A stretch of DNA of 45,698 bases, taken from Verrucomicrobiaceae bacterium. GTDB taxonomy: Bacteria; Verrucomicrobiota; Verrucomicrobiia; Verrucomicrobiales; DEV007. The DNA lies in NCBI GenBank assembly GCA_009936795.1, contig JAACDM010000473.1:1-45698 (forward strand), in the 5' to 3' direction. Numbering within the stretch: the stretch's first letter is position 1; the number at the start of each line of letters is the position of its first letter. Shown piece after piece: positions 16,836 through 24,773 of the stretch. The position numbers were made by a program, and so were the translations under genes. The notes beneath the pieces were generated by a model, which saw only the letters and a program-made list of their open reading frames with translations, was not told the DNA's origin and made no database searches.

Positions 16836-19800
16836 ATGAAAGTGTCCCCCTTCCCGAGATCAAGTGGCGTAGCATTAGTCACGGTGATGGCATTGGTCGC
16901 TGTAATGACCATGCTAGTCATCGCCATCTTATCGATAGCGTCCACTGAGCGCCAATCGGCCTCGGCCTACGCGCACTCCGTCAGGGCCCGCCAATTGTCC
17001 GAGACCGCAGTCAATTTGGTCATCGATCAAATTCGCGAGGGTACACGCACAGATCGCAAGACAGGTATTTTTGGAGGAGCGGAGCCTGCCTATTGGTCCT
17101 CACAACCCGGCATGATCCGCGCTTACAATGGGAATGGCTTCGAGAAAGCCTACAAACTCTACTCCTCTTCTAACATGGTTGTTGAGGATGCCGCTCTCCT
17201 AAAGAATGAATCAAAAGCGCTGCAAGGTTGGGACCAGGATCCGGCTCGTTTCGTAGACCTCAATGCGCCTGCGATTTCTTACGATGTTGATGGTGTAGAG
17301 AAAAGTCGGCACTTCCCCATCTTGGACCCACGATCCAAAACCATTGATCAGGTGGAGGGCTTCAATTGGGACAACGCTGTAATGGCCGAGATCGCCCCAG
17401 GAACCGAAGTTGCCGATGGGAAAGTTCTACCTCTGCCAGTGGAATGGCTCTACATGCTTAAGGACGGCTCCTTCGGCACGCTCGATCAGAACCATCGGTT
17501 CATTGGAGAACGGCAAGCCACTTCGGAGAATCCGATGGTTGCCCGTCTCGCCTTCTGGGCTGACGACGAGTCTTGCAAGGTCAACCTTAACACTGCCGCT
17601 GAGGGCGTTCCTTGGGATACACCCCGGGTGGCTAGCAGTGAAGCTAAAAGCTGGTCGATGAAACAGCCCGTCACGAACGAAGTGCAGCGCTATCCGGGGC
17701 ATCCTGCCACCACCTGTCTAAGTAGCGTGCTGTTTCCCGATCATTATCCCGATCCAGACGCCCCGAAAAAACTGAGCCCAGCACATCTCGAGGCCATTTA
17801 TAACATGGCCCCTAAGGTTCGGCATGGAGGTACTGAGGGAGGCGAGAAGGCCTCGGACCAAACGATTCACTTCGACCGGGATCGCCTTTACGCTTCTGTC
17901 GACGAAATCGTCTTTAACATCGCACGCCAGGAGAACGATTTTGTTTCCATGGTTCAAGCCGAAGGAGGTGATGGCGTGGCCCGACTCGAACGCGCGCGTG
18001 GCTTTCTCACCACCCGAAGCAATTCCCCAGAACTGACAGTCCATGGCCGCCCTCGAATCAGCTTATGGCCAATGGCGGAGAAGCAAGGTAAGCGGTACCG
18101 CACGATTTATGACGACACCATGGCCTTCTGCACAAGTTTGGCAGACGGAAAGCAGAAATACTTTTATCATCGTACCGGGAGTCATCTGCGTCATGTCGAA
18201 TTGTACGTGCACGCCAATCGGGTCAATATCGATCTCTATCGCTATCTCATGAGTTCGGTTTATCAAAAAATCCCCGGATATGGCGGCTCCTTAGCCAAGA
18301 AATATGGCTCCAAGAGGAGAGCTCCTTACAAGGACAATTACTATGCGGATGACAGCGAATACAAACTCGATCACTTCGCCATTCCGTTAATGATGATCGA
18401 CTATATCCGCTCGACCAATTTGCACGACGGCAACGTGGCCGAACCCTACGCCCGTGTCCGCGATTTCCATGGCTTCGGTCAGATCGCTTCCAATGATTTG
18501 GTCGGACGGAGTCTCACCCGTGACAACGGTGTCAAGACACAGAACTCACAATGGCATAAAAACACATTGGAACCGAAAGGTCTTGGAAGAATCTTCACTG
18601 TTTCTGAGATCGCCACCGTCTGTTACTGCACAGCTCAGGCCACGCTCGTGGATTTCGATGAACAAGGCGAGGCTGTGTTAGGTAATGAGGCCGGTCCGCG
18701 GAAAGATTTAGAAGTGATTCAGGCTATCTTGAGTAATAAGAAACCCAAGTATCCTCGGAAATTTGATCACTCCGATCTTGGCAAACGATTCAAATACATC
18801 GAAGTGGGGATCATTCCAGAATTCTTCTGCCCGATGCAGGGATCTCATCAAATTCATCCCCGCCAAACGGTGCAACTTGTCACCGGTGGCCAAGGATACA
18901 TCAAGGGGTCAATCGAGAACTGGAAGATCAATGGCATTCCGTTGGATCTCTGGGGACATACGTCTGCCGTTCAGAACAATTTCGTCCTCGGTCCCACCGT
19001 ACAGACAAGTGACCCCGCAGTAGCGTTAAATCGCCAGGGCCAATTGCCTGCGGGATGGTTCGGATGGGGAGGAAGCGGTGGCTATCGGCTCTTACGGTTC
19101 GGCGAGTTCTCGGTAAAGGCAGATCGCCGCAAGTACGATCCCCAGTTTCTCGCTAATGGTGAGGGAAAGTTGTCTGCCTTGTATTGTCAGTCTGCCATTG
19201 TCGTAGAGGATAAACCCCTCAAAATGACCTGTGAGAAACCAATCCGGTTCATTGTTTATGCAAGCGGCAGCGGTCGACTGCGACGCACCCGTGTTGTTCA
19301 GACGCTGAACATTCAGTTTCCAGAAACGACTTTTGAGGCGCCCAAACTAAATCCTTCCGAGTTTCAAGGATGGAGTCGGCGGTTCGACCGCGCCTCGAAG
19401 GCTTCTCCAAATAGCGTCGTGCACGTCTTGACGGATAACGATGTCGTAAAGTCAATGATTCTCGCCCATGGCGATTATCGCCATCTCGCCGCCCGCCGCA
19501 ACGTCCCAGCGGAACTCTTCCAGCCCCACCCACTCTATCATGAGTCGAGCAAAGCCCATTCATTGATCTTTGCGGGGAATGAGGGTGCTTCTGACGCCGT
19601 TGTCGGCAAGACAGGAACCACCCTAGCAGATGATCTCTTTGGAAGAAACATCGCAGGGAAAGACGTGACATACGAGCGGGGAATCCGACCGGACTTCACC
19701 TTCGATCCAGACGACCGAGCAGCGTTCTCGCCCCTGCTCAGCTCAAGCTATCGGTTTCCTATCGATCCATCAATCACGCGAGACTTTGACAATGGAGTCG

Positions 19801-20888
19801 GTGGTGCAGCCGATGGTGCCTATGGAAATAAACCGGATGACGGGGCCGACGATGTGCCTGGAAATAGTATCTTCAATCAAAAGCACCCTTACTTCGAAGT
19901 CGGCGAGGCAAAGGACTTTCGCTACGACGATAAGACTTCTAACTTTTCTCCTAATCGCATGGTCACATCGCCCGTGGCCTTTGGATCTCTCCCCAGCGCC
20001 TTTCAAGCCAATGCTCCTTGGACTTGCCTCCTCTTCCGACCAAATCTCGAGGATCCCGATCGATTCCCTCATCTTGGTGAGCGTGGGAACGGCCTACAAC
20101 TCACAGGCGATTTACGATCAGCGGAAGGCTACGAGGTTCCCCAATTCGCATCTGTGGAGGATCAGAAAGATCTGCCACCGGACCATCTTTGGCTAGATCT
20201 CTTTTGGATGCCCATTGTCGAACCCTACCCGATTTCAGGCCCGTTCTCGACTGCAGGAAAGATCAATCTGAACTATCAGATGATGCCGTTCACCTACATC
20301 AAACGGGCGACCGCCCTCCATGCCGCTCTAAAGTCAGAACGGATTCTAGCAATTCCTTCAAGCGCAGGAAAGACCTACAAGAAGGCGGGAAAGTGGAACG
20401 ATGGCTGGCATCACCGCATCGACGCAAACGAGACGCTGAAACAGTTTGAAGAACGATTCGCCAACGGGAAGGCCTTCATGACTGCCTCGGAGATCTGCGA
20501 ACAGTTTCTCATTCCTGAAGGAGAACGTTGGGACGACGAGGGCAGATCCATCCGAAGTTTCTGGAAAAAGAATCGTCTGACTGGAGACAATTCTTTAGAG
20601 GCACCCTACAAACACCTCTACCCAAGGCTAACAACACGTTCCAACGCCTTTAAAGTGCATATCACGACACAGACGTTACTCAAAGGGCGCGGCACCGATC
20701 CGAATCACTTCGTTCCGGAACAAGATCAGGTTAGAGCGCAGTACCGAGGCTCTGTTCTCATTGAACGCTTCATTGATCCCAACAAAAAAGAGATTCCAGA
20801 TTACTTCGAAGACCTTCGGCACAACGAAAATTCTATGGAACGATTCTATCAGTATCGCGTTGGGAATGTGAAAGAATTCCCCCATTGA
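16836..20888 (+). CDS. Verru_Chthon cassette protein A-like, 1350 residues
   Basis: Starts at the ATG at 16836, just before a pseudopilin-like N-terminus: basic residues, then SSGVALVTVMALVAVMTMLV and an alpha-helical stretch TERQSASAYAHSVRARQLSE typical of PilX/GspK-type minor pilins. The very long remainder has no known enzymatic motif; it is rich in aromatic and charged residues and contains FWADDESCKVNLNTAAEG near residue 250, as expected for the family TIGR calls Verru_Chthon cassette protein A. That family is described from Verrucomicrobiota cassettes that also carry small pilin-like proteins B, C and D; I find none of these beside it. Likely role: surface or secretion apparatus of type IV pilus/type II type. 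Function of the family is unknown. Confidence 0.8.
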   Translation: MKVSPFPRSSGVALVTVMALVAVMTMLVIAILSIASTERQSASAYAHSVRARQLSETAVNLVIDQIREGTRTDRKTGIFGGAEPAYWSSQPGMIRAYNGNGFEKAYKLYSSSNMVVEDAALLKNESKALQGWDQDPARFVDLNAPAISYDVDGVEKSRHFPILDPRSKTIDQVEGFNWDNAVMAEIAPGTEVADGKVLPLPVEWLYMLKDGSFGTLDQNHRFIGERQATSENPMVARLAFWADDESCKVNLNTAAEGVPWDTPRVASSEAKSWSMKQPVTNEVQRYPGHPATTCLSSVLFPDHYPDPDAPKKLSPAHLEAIYNMAPKVRHGGTEGGEKASDQTIHFDRDRLYASVDEIVFNIARQENDFVSMVQAEGGDGVARLERARGFLTTRSNSPELTVHGRPRISLWPMAEKQGKRYRTIYDDTMAFCTSLADGKQKYFYHRTGSHLRHVELYVHANRVNIDLYRYLMSSVYQKIPGYGGSLAKKYGSKRRAPYKDNYYADDSEYKLDHFAIPLMMIDYIRSTNLHDGNVAEPYARVRDFHGFGQIASNDLVGRSLTRDNGVKTQNSQWHKNTLEPKGLGRIFTVSEIATVCYCTAQATLVDFDEQGEAVLGNEAGPRKDLEVIQAILSNKKPKYPRKFDHSDLGKRFKYIEVGIIPEFFCPMQGSHQIHPRQTVQLVTGGQGYIKGSIENWKINGIPLDLWGHTSAVQNNFVLGPTVQTSDPAVALNRQGQLPAGWFGWGGSGGYRLLRFGEFSVKADRRKYDPQFLANGEGKLSALYCQSAIVVEDKPLKMTCEKPIRFIVYASGSGRLRRTRVVQTLNIQFPETTFEAPKLNPSEFQGWSRRFDRASKASPNSVVHVLTDNDVVKSMILAHGDYRHLAARRNVPAELFQPHPLYHESSKAHSLIFAGNEGASDAVVGKTGTTLADDLFGRNIAGKDVTYERGIRPDFTFDPDDRAAFSPLLSSSYRFPIDPSITRDFDNGVGGAADGAYGNKPDDGADDVPGNSIFNQKHPYFEVGEAKDFRYDDKTSNFSPNRMVTSPVAFGSLPSAFQANAPWTCLLFRPNLEDPDRFPHLGERGNGLQLTGDLRSAEGYEVPQFASVEDQKDLPPDHLWLDLFWMPIVEPYPISGPFSTAGKINLNYQMMPFTYIKRATALHAALKSERILAIPSSAGKTYKKAGKWNDGWHHRIDANETLKQFEERFANGKAFMTASEICEQFLIPEGERWDDEGRSIRSFWKKNRLTGDNSLEAPYKHLYPRLTTRSNAFKVHITTQTLLKGRGTDPNHFVPEQDQVRAQYRGSVLIERFIDPNKKEIPDYFEDLRHNENSMERFYQYRVGNVKEFPH

Positions 20889-20909
20889 TTCTTGCCGCCA
20901 ATCGATTAA

Positions 20910-21920
20910 ATGGATACCCTTGTAAGCCTTCAGGATTACGAAGAAGAGGCAGGGTTGCGAATTCCGCATGCAGTCTTTAAATACCTCGACGCTGGGGCGG
21001 CGGGTGAAGTGGCGGTTCGCTTGAATCTGAATTCCTCGAAATTCTGATTCGGCCATGCGTCCTTGTCGACGCTTCATCAATTGACACCCGCGTGGAATTG
21101 TTGGGTGAAAGGCTGGCCTTTCCCATCCTGTTGGCGCCGACGCCTTTTCAGAAAGCGATCCATCCCGATGGCGAACGGGCAGCCGCAAAGGGTGCCGCTG
21201 CCGCCGATACCATCTTTGTCGTTAGCAGTAGCTCCACGATACGTTTGGAAGACGTGACAGAGACACCTAATGGAAAGTGGTGGTTTCAGCTCTAAATGCA
21301 ATCGGACCGGGCGTTTGTTAGATAACGTGTGACGGTCGATAATCCAGTGTCTGGGCCTCAGGATCGCCAACAGCGTGCCAGCTTCTCTCTTTCGGAAAGG
21401 ATAGCGGCTCCCTACCTACGCGACATCGGTTGAGACCTCGGAGATATCAACCGCTATACCTGTGCGCCGCTTAACTGGTCAGATATCGAATGGCTTCGCG
21501 CCCTCGCAGCGGACGCGAAGAAGCCATTGCTCTTGCAGGGCATCACCCATCCGGCCGATGCCAAGCGTGCTGTCGGCTTGGGAGTCGATGGGGTCATTGT
21601 TTCAAACCACGATGGGCGGAATCTGGATACTCAGTCATCTACGATTGCCGTGTTGCCAAGTGTCGTGGATGCTGTAGCGGGTCGAGTTCCCCTACTTTTC
21701 GATGGCGGCAATTCGTCGAAGTACTAATGTCATGAAGGCGCTCGCTTTTGGAGCGAGTGTCGTGCTTATTGGGCGCCCTTATCTCCATGGTCTGGCCGTT
21801 GCCCGTTCAGACGGCGTTCGCGACGTGATTGGGATTCTTCGTCGCGAACTCGAGATGGCCATGGCGCTCACGGGATGCCCTAACATCGCCAGTATTTCGC
21901 TTTCCATTTTATATGATTAG
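20910..21920 (+). pseudogene. Decayed FMN-dependent alpha-hydroxy-acid oxidase (LldD/glycolate oxidase family)
   Basis: The conceptual translation follows the family from end to end but across several frames. MDTLVSLQDYEEEAG and FKYLDAGAAGE open it and stop at TGA near 21043. ELLGERLAFPILLAPTPFQK and HPDGERAAAKGAA continue in another frame to WWFQL, then an in-frame TAA, a second TAA and a TGA. LLLQGITHPADAKRAV and DGVIVSNHDGRNLD lead to VPLLFDGG; after a last frameshift, RRSTNVMKALAFGASVVLIGRPY completes the barrel. At least four disruptions and a probable internal deletion after WFQL make it non-functional. The intact enzyme would oxidise L-lactate or glycolate. It lies 21 bases after the Verru_Chthon-A-like gene and just before the Nramp-like gene. 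Confidence 0.93.
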
Positions 21921-21947
21921 ATCCTCTCATGTGAGCCCTCGCTTCGC

Positions 21948-23459
21948 TTGAGAAAAGTTGGCATACTACGCGCTATCAAAGAAGAAACTTCCCATTCTCC
22001 CCCGCTTCCTTCGGCCAACTCGGCGCGGTGGCTCACGGTCTTCGGGCCGGGTGCCATCATCGCTTCACTCACCATCGGATCGGGTGAACTCATCTTCTCC
22101 TCCCGAGGCGGTGCGCTCTTTGGATACCACATACTCAGTGTCTTCCTCGCAGTGTGCGTGCTCAAATGGGGGCTGACTTTCGCAACGGCACGTCATTTAG
22201 TACTTACTGGAGCCCATCCCTTTCAACGCTGGATGGGCCTGCCGGGACCTCGCGGCTGGCTTCCACTCGTCTTTCTACTTCTCGCCATTCCTGCTTTCCC
22301 GATCTTTGTTAGTTTTCATGCAGGTACCTTGGGCACACTCGCTGTGGCACTCACGGAAGGGAGTTTTTCCTTGCAGGGAGCAGGCTATCTCATTTGGGCC
22401 TTGGGCATTCTAGTCGTGATAGGCACACTCGCATTCACCGGTGGCTACGGACGCCTAGAGATCGTTCAGATTATCGTCGTGGCGCTTCTGTTATTGTCCA
22501 CCGTGTTCGCCGTTTTCCTGATTCACCCAGATTGGTTCGCCATGCTTAAGGGCGTGATCACGCTTCCTTTGACAGATTACCCAGATTGGGTTGAACAATA
22601 TCCCGAGGTCGCCAATCGAGCGGTTTGGGTAGAACTCACCACCTACGTGGGCGTGGTCGGCGGGTCTGGTTACGATTACCTAGCTTACTGTGCGTTTCTC
22701 CGGGAGAAACAATGGGGCAACGCGGGATTGAACATGATCACGGATGATCCAACCCAAACAACCAGCGCGCGCTGCTGGATCCGTGCCCCATTGATCGACT
22801 GCACGATCAGCTTTGCCATCGTGTTTCTGTTTAGTGCAGTTTTCGTTGCCTGCGGCACGGAGATTCTTGCCACGCATGAACAGATTCCGAAAGGAGACCA
22901 CCTCCTGACCGTCCAAGCGAAATTCGTCGCAGTGGTGTCTCCATGGCTGAAGCCGCTCTACTATGCTGGGGCCATCCTAGCGATGGCGGGCACTCTCTAC
23001 GGTACGATTAGAGTGGCACCAGCAATCCTTGGCGAATTGGCGAGGGCCTTATTGCCTCACAAAAGGGAACTTTGGCGGTCTTCGCGATTGGAAAGTCTTG
23101 CCGTCCTCTGGGTCTGCTTGGGAGGCGTCGTTGTGTTAGGACTAAAGCTGGCAACCGCAAGCTCAACTCAGCCTCCTGGTCTCATTGCGCTGGTGACCCC
23201 AGCTAACTTGTTCACTGGGGTCTTTGCCTGCGGGATCATTTGCCTTCTCTCAGCGTGGGCCGACCAACAGCACTTGAGTTCTCAACTTCGGCCGCCCCTA
23301 GCTCTAACCATCCTCAACCTCATGGGCGGAATCCTCTTTCTGTTCCTTGGAGTAAAAGGCTACTGGGACCACAGTGGGATTGGAGCGATCGCGATCTTCC
23401 TGGGTACCGTCGCTGCAGGATTACTTGCTGCACGATGGTTTCGACGCCTGAACAGCTAG
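21948..23459 (+). CDS. Nramp-related membrane transporter without the DPGN motif
   Basis: 503 residues with about 11 hydrophobic segments. The first membrane helix region reads FGPGAIIASLTIGSGELIFSSRGGALFGY, the pattern of the Nramp-related group common in PVC bacteria, where the DPGN of true Mn/Fe Nramp proteins is not conserved; the TM6 MPH motif is not visible either. Hence it belongs to the fold (APC superfamily) but divalent-metal transport is uncertain. The frame opens at 21921 and contains no early ATG or GTG; a TTG at 21948 is the only plausible start, so the N-terminus is uncertain. It follows the decayed oxidase and overlaps a 63-residue frame at its 3' end. Confidence 0.82.
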   Translation: MRKVGILRAIKEETSHSPPLPSANSARWLTVFGPGAIIASLTIGSGELIFSSRGGALFGYHILSVFLAVCVLKWGLTFATARHLVLTGAHPFQRWMGLPGPRGWLPLVFLLLAIPAFPIFVSFHAGTLGTLAVALTEGSFSLQGAGYLIWALGILVVIGTLAFTGGYGRLEIVQIIVVALLLLSTVFAVFLIHPDWFAMLKGVITLPLTDYPDWVEQYPEVANRAVWVELTTYVGVVGGSGYDYLAYCAFLREKQWGNAGLNMITDDPTQTTSARCWIRAPLIDCTISFAIVFLFSAVFVACGTEILATHEQIPKGDHLLTVQAKFVAVVSPWLKPLYYAGAILAMAGTLYGTIRVAPAILGELARALLPHKRELWRSSRLESLAVLWVCLGGVVVLGLKLATASSTQPPGLIALVTPANLFTGVFACGIICLLSAWADQQHLSSQLRPPLALTILNLMGGILFLFLGVKGYWDHSGIGAIAIFLGTVAAGLLAARWFRRLNS

Positions 23460-23626
23460 GCCTCGTGGGCTCTAGCTCACAGGCGCACATCGAAACGGAG
23501 CCTCTACGCGTTCAAGCGGCCAGTAACAACCTGTGGCGGATCGCGGCCATTGGCGTACTCGACCATACCCTCCTGACTGCTGTGTTCATCGTCACTACCC
23601 ATGACGATGCGCCAACGCCGCAGTAG
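23435..23626 (+). CDS. Small 63-residue protein overlapping the transporter gene
   Basis: An ATG inside the last 25 bases of the transporter gene opens a 63-codon frame. The product has a polar N-terminal half and one hydrophobic stretch, LWRIAAIGVLDHTLLTAVFIV, then THDDAPTPQ. The overlap and the plausible single membrane span suggest a coupled small membrane partner, but no family is recognised and there is no strong ribosome site, so it may be fortuitous. Confidence 0.4.
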   Translation: MVSTPEQLGLVGSSSQAHIETEPLRVQAASNNLWRIAAIGVLDHTLLTAVFIVTTHDDAPTPQ

Positions 23627-23642
23627 AACCACGTTTTCTCGC

Positions 23643-23677
23643 CTCACTTTTCTCTTTCGATTCCGAAGAAGAGAGTG
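23643..23677 (+). terminator. Long imperfect hairpin after the transporter unit
   Basis: tcacttttctctttcg and cgaagaagagagtga pair into an imperfect stem with several G-U pairs, starting 17 bases after the stop at 23626. No T-run follows on the plus strand. Possible terminator of the transporter transcript. Confidence 0.35.
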
Positions 23678-23825
23678 ACTTCACATGCTTCTTTGAAAAA
23701 AAGATGCGGTATCGCGTGGAGCAAACTGTGTGGAGGTCAAAACTACTGATAATAAGATCAGAATAGCCAAAACGACAAAAATCACCCTCCCCCCAGACAC
23801 GCGGAACCATTAAAACACAAAGTAA

Positions 23826-23996
23826 ATCGCCCTTATCAGCTGTGCTCGAATCGCCGTAGCTCTCTCTAGCTGTGTGACAACACACAACATCACAAATGAG
23901 CTGGTCAAGGGCCTGAGTGCCGCCGACTCTAATGGTGCCGCACTCTCCAGGGTGAACCAGCAGCAACCCAGCCCTCCGGGGACTATTTGGACTTAG
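23826..23996 (+). pseudogene. Possible decayed small lipoprotein
   Basis: A 56-codon open stretch without a usual start codon reads IALISCARIAVALSSCVTT, which resembles a lipoprotein signal peptide with lipobox LSSC, then a short polar tail ending 3 bases before the stop of the convergent tcdA gene. Codons upstream are in another frame after a TAA. It could be the remnant of a small entericidin-like lipoprotein gene, or chance. The rest of the 23627-23999 gap is AT-rich and shows nothing else I can name. Confidence 0.2.
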
Positions 23997-23999
23997 GTG

Positions 24000-24761
24000 T
24001 CAGTCAGCCCTAACGAGTTCCTCGACAACGACTGCCGCAGCGGTGAATCCGAGAGTTCCTGTGAGGAAACCTGCAGTACCAAAGCCAGTGGTACAATCGA
24101 GCTTTAAGCTACTGTCAGGCTCTGGACGGTCACAGACGGAGCCATTGCTCCAAGGAAAGACTGGATTCTCTTCCGAATAGACAGCGGTCATGCCAAACGG
24201 CTTCTTAAGATCTCGAGAGAAGCCATACTCTTGCCGGAGTTTCCTCCGCAGACGCTTGAGGAGGGGGTCATTGGTGGTCTGTCCTAGATCTGATCGGCAG
24301 ACTAGGGAAGGGTCTCGCTTGCCTCCGGCGCCACCCGAAATAACGAGCGGTTGTTGACGGCGGTAACATTTGTCCACAAGTAGACACTTGTCCCGAATAC
24401 TATCAATGGCATCGATCACGTAGTCGATGCGACGAGAAAGGATGGATTCCGCATTGGCTTTGTTAAAAAAAGCTTCTTCGACATGCATCTCCAAGTCGGG
24501 GTTAATCCGCTCCAATCGATCTGCCATGGCGCGGGCTTTTGGCAGCCCAACAGTGTCCTCTAACGCATGTATCTGACGATTGACATTGGTCACACAGACG
24601 GCATCCAGATCGATGAGAGTGATCTTGCCAACGCCTGATCTGGCCAGGGCCTCCGCGGCCCAGGAACCGACGCCTCCGAGACCGATGACGGCAACGTGGG
24701 CTTGGTCTAGACGAGCGAGCGAGCCTTGACCATAGAGCCTCTCGATCCCTCCAAATCTCAT
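24000..24761 (-). CDS. tcdA: tRNA threonylcarbamoyladenosine dehydratase
   Basis: 253 residues, E1-like ThiF/MoeB/HesA superfamily. It cyclises N6-threonylcarbamoyladenosine at position 37 of tRNAs to the cyclic form, using ATP. The adenylate-binding Rossmann motif VIGLGGVGSWAAEALARSG lies near residues 25-43; LIDLDAVCVTNVNRQIHA, DAIDSIRDKC and a downstream GAGGKRDPSLV block are typical of TcdA (also called CsdL or YgdL) rather than MoeB, and the length matches the family. The start codon is an ATG. It lies 12 bases after the metallophosphoesterase gene and probably shares its transcript; a functional link is not apparent. Confidence 0.93.
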   Translation of the reverse strand: MRFGGIERLYGQGSLARLDQAHVAVIGLGGVGSWAAEALARSGVGKITLIDLDAVCVTNVNRQIHALEDTVGLPKARAMADRLERINPDLEMHVEEAFFNKANAESILSRRIDYVIDAIDSIRDKCLLVDKCYRRQQPLVISGGAGGKRDPSLVCRSDLGQTTNDPLLKRLRRKLRQEYGFSRDLKKPFGMTAVYSEENPVFPWSNGSVCDRPEPDSSLKLDCTTGFGTAGFLTGTLGFTAAAVVVEELVRAD

Positions 24762-24773
24762 TACTCGACCGAC

